Assembly: GCF_001540865.1 (NCBI RefSeq)
Contig: NC_033633.1
Coordinates: 9,563,031-9,627,030 of the forward strand
Reading direction: 5' to 3'
Length of the DNA: 64,000 bases
Source of the DNA: Ananas comosus
Taxonomy: Eukaryota; Streptophyta; Magnoliopsida; Poales; Bromeliaceae
The notes beneath the pieces are model-generated. The model made no database searches. It saw only the letters and a list, made by a program, of their open reading frames with translations, and was not told where the DNA came from. Positions 48,571 to 61,765 of this stretch are shown here, in pieces. The translations under genes and the position numbers were made by a program. The stretch's first letter is position 1. Each line of letters begins with the position of its first letter.

Positions 48571-51359
48571 AAGTTCCATTAATTTAAATCCCGGATTATG
48601 GAAAATGACGTGATAAACAAATTTAGGGTTAACAATCGGATATAGAACAAATTATATTTTATAATCAACTTTTTGTTCACCAATAAAACGTACCATAATA
48701 TTGTTCTCAAAGATACCAGTTCAGAAACTTCCGAGTATCAAGAATAAATTAAGGAGAGGGTCAGTCAATCAAGTTCAAGTGCAGAACTCCCCCCCCGTGT
48801 ATTTTTAGAAAACTCAAATCTGCAGCAGGAGATCGTTGAATTCGAACTTAAAAGTTCTTTTTGTTAAACAAAATGTGGGAAATGTGTAGATTAACGGTGT
48901 AAGATATTAAAACCCCACCGATAACTTAAGTTCATGCTCTCCCTCCACAAAATTAAAATTACTTCATAAACTTTTTACAAAATTTTCCTTAGTAAAGAGA
49001 CATTACACAATTCCACTCGCTAAGAGATTTAGTGGAAGATGAAACGTACTTCTCCTTTACTTTTCGTCACAAAGGGAAAACGAAAATCGGTTTAAATGAA
49101 CCTTCTACCTTTTTTTCCCCGGTTAAAAAAGGAATTTTTAACGTTTTATAAGATCTTTTTTTAATGTAGATACAAATTTGTTATACGGCTCATCTTTTGA
49201 TACATTTCTGCAAATCTACTTAGTCTTATGATCGGATTAAGTTTAACCGATACTGGTCTGAGTTTGATTTTGAGTTTAACTTTATGTACTTTAACTGGTT
49301 TATTTTATTTTCACTGAGCTAGATTTACTCATCCCGGACAAGACGTATTCCACTACCGATCCAACACCTCGTCTACACCACCTTGAATTCAACTTAAACA
49401 ACCCCTTTTTTTTATCCCTACGTTTTCTTCGATAACTCACGAATCTAGACCTTCTCGTACAAAACACGTACCATTGACTGTAAAAGGACACTTCGAGAGT
49501 TGTCGTACATCTAGCGTGTACATTACTCCTTGGAAATGAATTTAATGACTGTCAAAAGATCGTTTACCATTTAATACGAGTTATTTGTTTGTGATGCTGA
49601 TTAAATTTGCCACGACCGATGTACTCGGTTCGTTGCTATTGAAAAGGTAACTACTGATATTAGATTTGTATATACAACATACCTAGTCTTTTTGAATACG
49701 AGTTATATCCTTACGTTTACAATCTTTACATTTTTCGGTTTATGAAACTCGTATCGTATTAGTTCAAAAACTACTTTATCGAAGTACTTACCACTAGTCA
49801 ACTACGTTAAAGTAACGTATTACAAGCTTAAAACTTAAACTTAAAATTTAAACTCAAAATTGAAAACATAAAATTTAAAATTTAAAAAAAAACCTACTCA
49901 GATCCAATCGGTGATACTAATCAACCGACCAAAACTGTAAAAATTTAAAATTTTAATCTTACTATAGGTGTTCTTTAATCTTTTGATATTAGATTATTAA
50001 TTGTCAATCCAATTATCAGAAATTTATTTCGGAACAACCGAATCTCAACATAACTCATGAATTTTTTTTAAAAGAGATGTAAACGGAGAGAGAGAGTGTG
50101 TGTGTGCGTGTGTGTGTGTGAACGCCGCTTGTATGGGTAACAATGAGGAACAAGAAAGACAATAGACGAACATCATAGTGACACAACGTCATAACAATGT
50201 CATGAGTACAATGTTACGACTTGATACCATAACGACATCATCACGAACGTCGTTAAACCATAATCTCGATCAGTTTCAGGAGACTTAAGAGCGGTAGTAC
50301 CAAATTTTACGACTTAATTTATCAACTGATCTTTTAGAACGGTCTCATACTTTTATGGTTTTTAATACAAGTTGTTAACTTACTTGTACGATGATTACAA
50401 CCTTTTTAATGTCATTTTTTAGGCTAACACTTAATAAATTGTCAAAAACTATTTCTAATTATCTAGTTGAATGTTTGTTCGCGATTGTTAGGTGTTTAGC
50501 AACTTCTTCCTTCTGTTTTTTTAACTGACTAAACCTTCGCACGTATTGTAACAGGATTCCGCATAAGGGCAAGAAGTACGCCCTAATTGACCTTTGTGAT
50601 GAAGTTCCATGCTGACCTTGAGGATGCTCGTGCTCGCACTTTCTCCAACTGCTTCTTTGAAAGTTGTGAACCGCAGTTTCTCTAGTTTGCTTCATTTTCT
50701 TTTATCCTCTACTTTATTTTGAATTTGTTTAAAAGAAAGTTAGGAAAAAAGAAGGGAGGGTATATAGAATGACATATTTATCATACGTTATGTATCTTCC
50801 CTTACTCCTCACCTTGCAACCTTAAGGTTACAAATTGTGCAGGGTATTATCAACGAAATTAATCGCGTTACTACCTTTGCAAGCACCTCGGCCGCGTACG
50901 CCTCGCCCACACGTACTCCGCGGTAGCATTGAAGACGCGATTTTGTCTGCAACTAATTAATGTATTTATTTTATTATTATTTATTTTTATTTAATTTTTT
51001 TATTTTTTATTATTATTACTAATTAAACTTCTAAAACCTAAAAAGTGGTTGTTGATATCTTCTACGAGAAATAAGATATGATAGATACGTTCTATAAGAA
51101 AAACGGTCACGGGTTAGTGAAAACGAACTTAATCCTAGTAGCAGTAGGTAGGGATTTGGAGTCTCAACTACGTTCGATCAACGTAAGTAAATCCTGAAGA
51201 ATACAAACTTATAGTTTAAACTAAAAGTTTAAACTCGTAAACTTATAAACTTATAAATTTAAAACTTTATCAAACAATCCTAATCAATCGTAACTAATGA
51301 TCCTACCAACCTTCAGGAAAACTTTGAACTTAAATCTTTTATTAATAATTTATTGTTAG

Positions 51360-51926
51360 ACACTGTGTAGCGAAGGGTTCTCCCAGTGGTAGGATCTTGA
51401 TGAGATCGAGATCGTGCGAATTAGGAGAATTAGAAAACCCGGATTGTTGGCAAGTTTTATTGATATCCGCCCAATTCTCTAAATCGGGATAATATGGAAT
51501 ATATAGCCTTATAAGGTTTAGGACCCCCACAGTGTAAGGAGGGAGAAAATTCGGGATTACAAGAGCAATTCGAACTCCGAACTCGTGTGAGTGTTCGTGG
51601 TCCGTTATACTCTGAGCAGAACGATTGGAACAGTAAATCTAAAACCGAATTGGCCAGTAAAGATCTAGAACCAAATCGGACGGTAAATCTGGGACCGAGT
51701 CGGCTCTGAGTAGAGTGTAAAAGCCGACCACTAACTGAGACTAAGGTTGACACTGTGGGACAAAAGAACCTATCCAGTGGATAGGATCTCGATGAGATCG
51801 GCATCGCACGAATTAGGAAATTTGTAGAAACCAGATTAATGGCGGGTTTTACAATATCAACCCAATTCACCAAATCGGGATAATATGACATATATAGTCA
51901 GATAAGGTTTAGCACCCCCACAGTGT
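51360..51926. mobile_element. Complete TRIM, written backwards
   Basis: After complementing only, LTRs of about 176 bp (51360-51535, 51750-51926) start TGTGACAC and end GTGTCACA. They enclose 214 bp with GAGACTCATCTCACA (51704-51718) and GACTCTGATTCCAAC just before the second LTR, the same arrangement as at 33.8-34.2 kb and 18.5-18.8 kb. Confidence 0.9.
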
Positions 51927-54083
51927 GGTAAATAAACAATCGACCAAAATGTCCATCCCGACAAGCTGGATCGTACTGCGGCACGTCCCAATACCGTACC
52001 GTATCCATGACATCGTGAACACATCACGACCGGATCTAACCTAATTACTCCAACTGGAAGAACTCGGATAGTCGAACCGTACGGAGTTGGGGGTTCCAAG
52101 CAGGAACCGACCCGGAGTCCCCAACCAGAAAGAGGGTTCCAAGAGTTTACGGAAACCCTCTTCCTTCTTCCCTGAAAAGGGTTCCTCCGATTTCCGATCG
52201 GGAATCCGTGATAGGAAAAGGAAGTGGATTCCGGACCAAAGTTCAAACCTCGAAATAGCTTCTAGGTAACCGAAACCAGGTACAACCCTTTTCCATCGTC
52301 TTTGAATGTTTGACTTATCGGTTGCATGGATCTATAGATTTAGCCTAGACCAACGAACAAAATGATCGGAAGAATCTAGCAGCAACAAAACTACGAAGAT
52401 CTAGAAAGTAAACAGAGCGGAAGAGGGTGCGCAACGCTTAGTCTACTCTCCTCCCAATGGTCTCAGGAGAAGATACAGGTGTGAGGTTTCGGGAACGTTA
52501 CATCCAATTTTAAGATCTTTCTTTCATCTCTCTCTTATTTCTTCTTTAGGAAAAAGATTAAGAGAAAACAGAGAGTGCAGTATGGAAATAATATCTCTCT
52601 TTTCCTAGTAGATACGTATATATAATCCTAGGAAATATTATAAAAGACTAAGAGTGTATCTCTAATCCTAATCTTATAGATAATTCTATAAGTAAACCTC
52701 TATGCAGAGAGTTGATTATTCTTTGTATATTAAATAGAAATAGGAATTGAATAGTCCTATTTAGGATTAGGTGTAGAGTACACCTAACCTAACTTAATCT
52801 TGGCCGGTTACACCTGTGGTATATCGTTGTTAGAGGGTGAACCGTTATTACCGCTTAAAAGATAGTATGCAAGATGAGAAGTATGCCCATTACCTCGTAC
52901 ACTGAACTGCTTTTTTGGGTTACATCTTCACGATATAATTTAGTGGTGGGTTGATTGTAACGTGTAGTGACTGATTTAAGCAGATATAGGGTCTACAAAA
53001 TTGTGTGTGGCCTAGTTTGTAGTGTTTAGAGGGAAGATATTAGTGTACTGAGCTGGGATGTTAACAAAAAACATGAATACTAGTTCCTTATTCCACGGCG
53101 GGGCACGGCATGCGTCATAGCACGGGGGTTCTTCCCCCGTGCCATGTCCCCCCCAGAGCCTGGGGGGGAGGAGGGGTACACGGCACCGTGCGCTGGGCAC
53201 GGCGAGCTCTGTTCCGCCGTGCGCCAGTACACGGCGCCGTGATACGGCGCACAGCACGGGAACAATAATAATAATAAAAAAAACCGAAAACAAAAAAACA
53301 AACGAAAACGAAAAAAAAAAAGAGAAACCTACACGAAAACGACACCCGTAGACAGTGTACGGGTGTTGGATTCAAAAAAAAAAAACAGAAAAAGAAACCG
53401 TAAACCCAACGATACCCTTAGTACAGTGTACGGGTGTCGCATTAATTTAAAAAAACAGAAAAACAAACCGGAAACCCATTGGGTTTCCAACCGGAACCCA
53501 TTGGGTTTCCGGTTTGTTGATATTACGTTTCCGACACTCTAATATTTAAGTACGTTTAGGCGGAGGACTGGAAGCGCGGGTAGAAAGAAAGGAAGCATAA
53601 GAAAGAAGGGGAAAGGAAGAAAACGGCCACGAATCGTGGGAATTCGATAGAAGAGGAGAGAGAAAAAAGAAAAGTCAAGAATGTATAGAAGGATTTTAAT
53701 AAAAACAGGAGAAAAAAAGCAGCGAACTTTTCTTCAGCGCACTTTTCTTCCGTTTCTGTAAAGTATAACGTCTAAACGAACAATCCATTCAGTTTTTTTA
53801 ATATTAAATTTAAAAAATAAATATTTATATCCCCGATCAAAAATTAACTGTATAGACTAGGTCGTGTCTGTAGGTGAAAGAAAAGCGTTTAATAAAATAG
53901 TTTTAAAGAGCGTGGCACTTCGCAAGCCGCTTAGTCCCATTTGTTGTAGTTAGTATTAAAGAAAAAAAAAAGAAAAAAGAAAAAAAAGAACAGCTGACGG
54001 TCTCCCTTTAGGTTGAGAGGAAAAAAAAAAGAAAAAAAAAAACGTAAACAACAAAAAAAAAAGAAGAAAAGAAAAGAAAGAAG

Positions 54084-54166
<83 letters not shown>
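54084..54166. repeat. Poly(A) run of about 83 bases inside backwards segment
   Basis: A homopolymer followed by (TC)n at about 54178-54204 and GA/CT tracts. Another (CT)n lies at about 55206-55241. Lengths are probably unreliable in this error-prone part. Confidence 0.9.
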
Positions 54167-54167
<1 letters not shown>

Positions 54168-54539
54168 AACTGACGGTTTCTCTCTCTCTCTCTCTCTCTC
54201 TCTCCCTCTTTGGGTTGAGCGAGAGAGAGAGAGACATGCTTTCTCTCTCTCTCCCTCCTCACGAGAGGAGAAAAAAAAAACAACAAAGAAGAAAAAAAAC
54301 AAAAAAAAAATTAAACAAATAAGTAGAGAAAAAAAAAAAACAGGTTTATTTGCTTCAACTAGTGCAACTCGAACAATGCTGCTACCGCTTCGAATAGTGC
54401 TTCTATCGTTATGTTACCTTAGCTTGCTTCTACCACTTAGTTTTGTCATAGGCAGGTAAAAAAAATAATAGTAAAAATAACAATAAAAAAAAAAGTGCTA
54501 AGCAAGTTCATGCGCCTCAAATTAGCACAGCTCGGATAG

Positions 54540-54970
54540 TACTTCTACCGGCGAGCTAATTAGGAAAACTGGTACAACTCGGATAGCGCTTCTACCGGCG
54601 TGCCAAATCTCTAATCGCTACGTATGCGCCCTGCCTTCGTTGCTAAGTTACAGTTTAAACTAGCCAAGCTTTGGATAGTGCTTCTACCGGCGAGCTAATG
54701 AGGAAAGCTGGTACAGCTCGGATAGCGCTTCTACCGGCGTGCCAAATGCATCTTTTATAAGCCACAAGTTCGTTTGAAAAGCTGGTACAGCTCGGATAGC
54801 GCTTCTACCGGCGTGCCAAATGCATCATTTTATAAGCCACAAGCAAGTTGTTAAAACTGGTACAGCTCGGATAGCGCTTCTACCGGCGTGCCAAATCTCT
54901 AATCGCTACGTATGCGTACCGCCCTCACTGCTGAACTACAGTTCAAACTAGCCAAGCTTTGGATAGTGCT
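54540..54970. repeat. Clustered repeat with GATAGCGCTTCTACCGGCG core
   Basis: The word GCTCGGATAGCGCTTCTACC with GGCGTGCCAAAT occurs near 54571, 54712, 54787 and 54861. A variant, TTTGGATAGTGCTTCTACCG with GGCGAGCTAAT, occurs at about 54668. The two units at about 54704-54778 and 54779-54853 are near-identical. Lies in the backwards segment, so the true word is the mirror spelling. Confidence 0.8.
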
Positions 54971-55203
54971 TTTACCAGCCCAACTAGTTTGGCTGTTTTT
55001 TAGCGTGAATGCGATAAGCATACGTACGTAAAGAGGATAACAGCATCTTCGGCAGCACTAGCAGCAACAGCAGCTTACGTTCTTAGCTACAGGGAAAAAA
55101 AGAAGGAAATGAAAAAAAAAAAAAAACGACCCAAGCATGTTTCCTCCCCCACGTGTACCGTAGGGGAGACGGTCGTTCGGGTTTTTCCCGAGAGTACGTA
55201 CAT

Positions 55204-55245
<42 letters not shown>

Positions 55246-58200
55246 GATACATAAAAAAAGTGGAAAAAGAAAAGAAGAAAAAAAAAAAGAAGAGAAAGCC
55301 TAGAGAGAAGAAAAAAAAAAAATAAAATGCTCCGGGTGAATATAATTCGGAGATTACCGAATATAAAAAAAACCTTTTCTTACTATGGAACCAATATGTT
55401 CCATACCTAAAAAAAATGGAAAAAAAAAAAAACTTAGAAAAGAAAGGGAAAAAAGAAAAAACCTTTCTCCTCCACCCTATAAAAAAAAAGGAAAAGAAAT
55501 AAAGAAGGAGAAAATAAAAAAATAAAAAAAGTTAAAAAGAAAAAATGAGTTTGTCCGTATATAGCGGGCGAAACACGGCACGACATCTCGGAGAATTATG
55601 CCCCCAATAGCGCAAATCAATAACATAGCACTATGCTGACACTATGGAACACTCTGTAACGCCATGCACATGCCACAACGCAGTGCACATCGTTACATAA
55701 CGATGATACCAAAAAAGAAAAAGGGGAGAAGCCATCTAAGAGTTGCAATAAGGGAAAAAGAAAGATAAGAAATTAAATCAATAGATTAGATGATATCTTA
55801 AATTAGAATTAGGTTAGATCTTAACGGATTAGATGAGGTATATTAGATTAGCCCAAATAAGATAATTTCAAATAGTAATTCTCACAGTTTAGACTAAATT
55901 AAATCTTATTGGACTGGATTAGATTTAGTTCAGATCTTTTATCTTAAAACCAAAACATAATCTATATAATCTTATATAGACTATTCTAAGTTAAATCCGT
56001 TAACATCTAATGGATTTAATTAGATTGGACATTGGTTTATATCTTTATTGATTAGATTAGATTATATCTTAGATTATATTAGATCAAACATAAATACTTA
56101 TATTATACTATTATTGTATTATATCCGTGACAACGCCCATCGGTTACTCTCATCGGCGTTGTCCGTCGGTTCTCCCCGGCTACAGTTCCCGATCAACCTG
56201 GTCCTGGTGGTTGGAGTCCAATTCCGATTCAATTTTACATTGGTTGAGTCCAAATCCAATTCAATTTTTCATTATCCCCGACTCTACGATTGCCGATCAA
56301 CCTGGTCCTGGTGATTGGAGTCCAATTCCGATTCAATTTTACCTTGGTTGAGTCCAATTCCAAATTCAATTTTTCATTCTTTGGGTTTTATTTTTTATTT
56401 TCTATTTTTAACTTCACACCGGCTTGGCTTGAACCTTCGGTTCTGGTACGCACCGGGCCGGGTCGAAAACGAGAACGACACGCGCGCACGAACACTAATC
56501 AACTATTGTGAGTGAGAGAAATAGTGGATTCGTTCAATGAACCTCTACCACCTCATATATTTTGCAATGATGTAGGGTACTCAAAAAGTAGATCCTGATT
56601 TGAGTATATTATCATTCACTACGAGTTCGAGAGTCCGTTTCGGGTAAATTAAAACCCGGTGGGTTCTCCGGGTACTCGGTTTTACTTCAAATATTTAGTG
56701 TAAATTTAATTTATTCAGGATTGGCGGGTATACGATTGTATGTGTATACTCAGAATTTTTAAGAAAGGATTCTTCCGATGCACCGAGTTGGTATCCTGTG
56801 GAAACCAAAGAGGAAATCATACCTCCATAGTTATAGTTCGAAGAGTACTTGTATTGTACGTTTATCGTATTCCAAACTCTCATCCTCGTATTCTTTTTTC
56901 TAGAGTATCTGTGTCATCTTACGTTCTCCTTTCGATGCCTTTTTCTCCCTTTTTTTTTTTCTTCGCTTCAGTTATTTTTACTCATTTCTACTCCTGTTTT
57001 ATTTTGTCTTTGTTTTCCTAACCACACCAGCATCTTGAACTCTAACTCTACTTCTCCTTTGAAAGCCTCTAGTAGATTCTCGTAATATGGAACACCATTT
57101 TCATTTATGGAGAGAGTATGAATAGAGCCCCTAAACGAAGTCAATATGTCGTACCGATTCTAGTCCGAATGGCTAAAACGGATACATATTATATTAAGGT
57201 AGAGTAGTGATTGTGTATATAGATTGAAAATATGGTGTTTTAACTAAGAAAAAATGGTATATTACTTTCGATCCCTATTATAGATTATATGTCAAATTTT
57301 GTAGTTTTTATAGATTATATGGGGACCACTGATTTTACGGGAGTAACTAAAAGTTTTTAAGGAAGTTTATAGGGGTTTGGGGACGATCCCAAATTGTTAC
57401 TCTTAACCCCAAATCTTCCCATAAAACCATTAAAATCCTATTTAAACTTTTAAAACTTATCATTGACCCCCATTTATTCCTTTTCGGGGATTTTCGATAC
57501 AAGAAACCGTTGAATCAAAACAATTAAAAAGTAACAAACTTACGTTATAAACAGTTTAATAAACCAAAGTAAAGCCTACTTATGTTTAATATTACAATCG
57601 TACAGTCGCTCGTTTTTTTCCCTTTTATTTTATACCCTTTTACATATCCGAAAAAATAAAAGGAAAAACAAACCATTAGGTCGGTTTAAGATAAGACTAA
57701 ACAAGGGGAAGAAAACTTACCTTCCCACCTCCCGGTATGCCTCGACTTCACTGTGCACCCGTCCTAGAGTGGCCCTTTCTAAAATCACCGTTCTGAGAGT
57801 AGTTCGTTCTGAAGTTTTGCCAAAAGTAAAAAAAACAAATAATAAAATATAAAAGGAATGAATCACGTTATACTTAAATTTAATAGGATGTAAAGACGTT
57901 AGATTATCCAAAAAACAAAGGAGTAACGTCAGATAAAATTCCGTCCGGTTAAAGTTCCCTCGCTTCAATCAGCCCCGCTCGAAGAAACTACGTCTGAACT
58001 GTCCAAACGAGAAGTCAATCATCTGATACCTAAAAAAAGTATTTGTGAATGTTAACTTCTCTGATAATAACTCTTTTAACGTAGGTAATAATTCCTACTC
58101 AGTCAACATTGACGTAAAACTTTCTTTCATTATTGTGTAACTGTAATAAACCTACCGATTTACTCCTCCGAAAATAACGAGTATCTCTTTACAAAACTTA

Positions 58201-58726
58201 TTTAGAAAATCTATAACTAAGGTTTGAAAGTCAATAAGTCAATATATACCGATCATCAGTCCGGAGCATCTTTAATATAAAACGTCCACGACTAGAGAGA
58301 CTACGACTAGAATCTCCACGTCTAAAAAGGAATCGTTTACACTGTTTCCACTAAACGAGATATTTTGAAGGATAGGAACTAACGATAAACGAGGAGAATA
58401 AAAAAAAAAAAGAGAAAGAATCAAGCATGTAAAAAAAGTGAGAAAAAAAAATAAAACAAAAAATAAAAAATGTAACAAGGCAGAATAAAACAAATGATAT
58501 ACGAACAGTAATAGAATCTTTCTAGTTTTTTTAACGATTCAAAGCTTATTATATAAAACAGACATTACGATTCAGATCTTTACGACTTTACTGTTAATTT
58601 TGTTCTGTTTTGTTTTGTTTTGCATGTCAGTAATTCACTTACTACGTTTAATGTTCCCAAAATAAAAGGAAAAGGTACTATTAATTCACACGAGATAATG
58701 GAACTTTATATATATCTCGATCCGAC

Positions 58727-58804
58727 AAGGATCTTCCCTCATGGTCTGCCCTGGATGTGGTTTTAAACTTTGTTGAATTAAAGGTGGCGCCTCTAAAATT
58801 TAAA
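58727..58804. repeat. 78-bp direct repeat, copy 1
   Basis: Identical to 59706-59783 over 78 bases (AAGGATCTTCCCTCATGGTC to CTCTAAAATTTAAA). The two are 979 bases apart, inside the backwards segment. Confidence 0.95.
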
Positions 58805-59705
58805 AGCTACTACGTTAAAAGGTTTTTGAACCTGAATACTACTTTAAATTAAAAGATTCCACCTATCATGGTGAATTCTGTGTCACAGCCACGTGTTCTG
58901 GGAGTACCGCACGTCAAAAGTCTCTTGGGGCGAGAGTGCGGCGTTTCGTGAGAGACCGATAGTTACCGCTTAAAATATCTCGTAAAGAGAATAGTTTAAA
59001 CGGTTTGCATATACGAAATGTGAACGAATTCGACTTCATAAATAGGTCTTTCTTTAGTATTTAAAAGTACTTCTCAAGTTCCTTTCCCTTAGTACTCCGT
59101 TTCTTTTACGGTACCTATTTTCTCAAGCTCTTTATATTATATTGCTTCCTATTTTGAATGTAGTGTTTCGATCTTCCAAAGGGAAGGCCCTGAAGGGCCC
59201 CCCTTTTCTTTCCTGAAGAAACATGTCTGAGGAACTACTCCTATCACAGATTCAAGGAATAGATTTCGTTTATACTATGTTCTTTTATCCAGATCTATGG
59301 ATTCCCCGAGTTATATTTTTCAGAAATTTTGTGCTATTACATAATTTCAAGGTTATCCCACTAACCGCATTTGTTGCCGTAAGTATCAATACTTTGTAAG
59401 ACTTTATCAATCTCCTTTGGAAACTTTCTTCGTTTTTTGGATTTTTCCATCTTTCACAAAACTCTTTTGGGATCCCTTATCAATTTTATAAAAAACCCTA
59501 AAAAATTGCACCTACAGTGAAGCACGTATCATTAAACGTATCATTAATGTGATTAAAGCTGTGAATATAAAGTCGGGCCTTTTTTAGGATTTTTAAGGCT
59601 TTTTTAGAATCCTAATAAAACGATGGGAACAGGCTTCACGGGCCTCTGTTGCGAGATTCACGTCGTACATTTCTTATCAAAGACACTGTTGACGAGTATA
59701 GCACT

Positions 59706-59783
59706 AAGGATCTTCCCTCATGGTCTGCCCTGGATGTGGTTTTAAACTTTGTTGAATTAAAGGTGGCGCCTCTAAAATTTAAA
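59706..59783. repeat. 78-bp direct repeat, copy 2
   Basis: Identical to 58727-58804. A pair of inverted words (GCTTTTTTAGAATCCTAATA at about 59599 and TATTAGGATTCTAAAAAAGC at about 60200) brackets this copy. Confidence 0.95.
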
Positions 59784-60363
59784 CTGGAAGTAGGATAAAA
59801 ATAGATAATAATTCTATTGAAAATGATGGATAAAAATTTCTTAGGACTTCTAGTAAATCCTTCTAGGAAAGCTGCTGTTCACTTCTACTATAAAAATACT
59901 CCAGATCCCCCAGAAACACCTCGACTTCCTCACCATTTACCTACGAGTTGTACTATACCACCTCCTCAAACACAATGGCCCCCTAATACCTGTCACCTAG
60001 GAATAGTTTTGATAGGTCGTTACCTTAAAGGTATCTGTTTAAGGTTCTATAAATTGAAGTGGTCTTGGATTTTGTGTCTTTTTGACTCTCATTCTCCTTC
60101 TTTCCACTTAAATATTCTTAAAAAACTTTTAATGGACCCTTAAAAAACCCAATATGTCCTGTTTGATATACGGCCTATGAAACCTGTTTCCCATCGTTTT
60201 ATTAGGATTCTAAAAAAGCCTAAGTCTTAGGCGTATAGATATTCTTGATCTAGATCTATCAAGACCTCCTACTCTTCAACTGTATTCTCCTAGGTAATAT
60301 ATATTACACCGACATAACTCCTATTTAGATACGATCCTGTAAATAGTCCCTGTTTTAAAAACA

Positions 60364-61150
60364 CCCTCGGAAAAATATCCGTCCCACCTCACCTCTCCCC
60401 CCGCCTAACCTCCTTTTGGCGCCGTCGTGGACCAAAAGCTTTTTACGCCGACGGGTACCAAAAAGATATCACTTTGGTAGTACCACGCCCCGGGTACCAA
60501 AAATATGTTTTGGCATCCGCCTCCACTAAAACCGACCACCGCAGTAATAAAATCACCCCGGGCGGTCATTGAGGTACCAAAACCACGTGCCCTCATCCAT
60601 GCACCTCCTCCGTGCACCACCTAATCCCAAATCCCAAATCCTACCGAGTCTCTCTCTCCTACACGTTTTACGAATCCTAACAAAAATTTTTCCACTGTGG
60701 AAGACTAGGTTAAGGTGGTAGTTCTTTAGTTCTTCAGGTTTCATTTGTAGATGGGGTTTTAAGTGTCCGTGTCCTTTTCCCAAGAGTCAAAAGAGAGCAG
60801 TTTTCTTGATCACTTAGGTTGAGGTGTTTGTAGACCAGTTCTTCTACTTGCAACGTGGCGTAAGTTCCTATATATTCAAATAGTCGTAATGTAGGTGGTG
60901 CACGGAGGAGGTGCATGGATGAGGGCACGTGGTTTTGGTACCTCAATGATCACCGGGGTGATTTTATTACTGCGGTGGTCGGTTTTGGTGGAGGCGGATG
61001 CAAAAACATATTTTTGGTACTCGGGGCGTGGTACTACCAAAGTGATATCTTTTTGATACCCGTCAGCGTCAAAAGCTTTTGGTCCACGGCGGCACCAAAA
61101 GGAGGTTAGGCGGGGGGAGAGGTGAGGTGGGACGGATATTTTTCCAAGGG
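60364..61150. repeat. Fold-back element with arms of about 258 bp
   Basis: Arms 60364-60621 and 60893-61150 are near-perfect inverted repeats (CCGTCCCACCTCACCTCTCC / GGAGAGGTGAGGTGGGACGG) around a 271-bp loop. It lies in the backwards segment; the fold-back geometry survives reversal. Non-coding, probably a MITE. Confidence 0.88.
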
Positions 61151-61379
61151 TAAGGAGGTGGACTTCTCGTAGCTTTTTTACCTTCTCTTTATAAAGATTC
61201 TCTCGTCGCAGAGCCAAAAAATATAAAACAGAAAAACCCGTTCGTAAACGTTTTACCAAGGCCGACAACGTACATATCGTTTCTTCAAATAAAAATGTTT
61301 TTTTTTGTTTTTAATCCCCAGTTTCAAAAAGAGGATATAAAAACTCAAACCCTCTTCTACGAAGATCATAGTACCTGAG

Positions 61380-61757
61380 AGAAAAAAAAAAATTACAGGC
61401 AAACTTTTTTAAGGTTTTTTTCATTGAAAAATTACTATTTTGTATTTTTGTGAAACTAGATTGTTTTTTTTTTTAATTTTATAGATTCGAATAGGATTTT
61501 CAAAAATCTTACAAAAATGCTCATATTTCTCTTTCTCATCTTCTTCATTGTGACATCATCCTCGTGTCCTTCTTCTCCATGACTTTTCTCCCCCTCCCTC
61601 CTCCATTGCCTTCATCGCAAATTCAAGACGCAAACGCAAGGACGATGATATTGGAGGGGTTTTTCCTGACAACAACAGGCGGAAGCCGAGGCATACCTCC
61701 ATATGGAAGAGACAGAGATAGTAATAGGGTCGAGGATCCAAGGACACCCCCAGCAAT
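61380..61757. other. Intergenic, normal polarity
   Basis: From about 61450 the text resembles 43740-43830 (GATTTTACAGATT.CG, CTCTTTCTC), supporting a return to normal polarity. No gene called. Confidence 0.45.
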
Positions 61758-61765
61758 GGCGCACA

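Larger units (their letters stand above)
48570..61380. other. About 12.8 kb written backwards (assembly artefact)
   Basis: Complementing the text without reversing it yields natural plant sequence. Anchors: TTTGGTATTAGAGC, a primer-binding word (50255-50268); a whole TRIM at 51360-51926; CAACAATCTCCCACTTG (52826-52842); and GGTATTTTGGTAATTTTAGG (near 57418-57438). A leader-like stretch with CCTCATGGCGTGCAG is near 58900. The TRIM anchor is the strongest because it matches copies written normally in this window. Edges are estimated to within about 50 bases on the left and 100 on the right. Conventional ORFs here, including the poly-Lys/Phe ones around 54.0-54.4 kb, should be disregarded. Confidence 0.88.

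Noticed and set aside
48590..48600. Splice donor CCGTAAGT as the end of a first exon near 48.5 kb
   Set aside because: The site falls at the estimated edge of the backwards block, so the word may not exist in the real genome.
51457..52246. Minus-strand frames of 129 and 144 codons
   Set aside because: They lie in the backwards block. In the true spelling this is a TRIM and its flank.
53081..53260. GC-rich ACGGCGCCGTG words as a possible host gene or CpG island
   Set aside because: Short palindromic repeats in the backwards block. No frame in the mirror spelling that I could support.
53931..54459. Poly-Phe and poly-Lys frames up to 148 codons
   Set aside because: Produced by an 83-base poly(A) run and (CT)n tracts inside the backwards block.
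59817..60143. 108-codon plus-strand frame with proline-rich centre
   Set aside because: Inside the backwards block, so the given spelling is not the real sequence.
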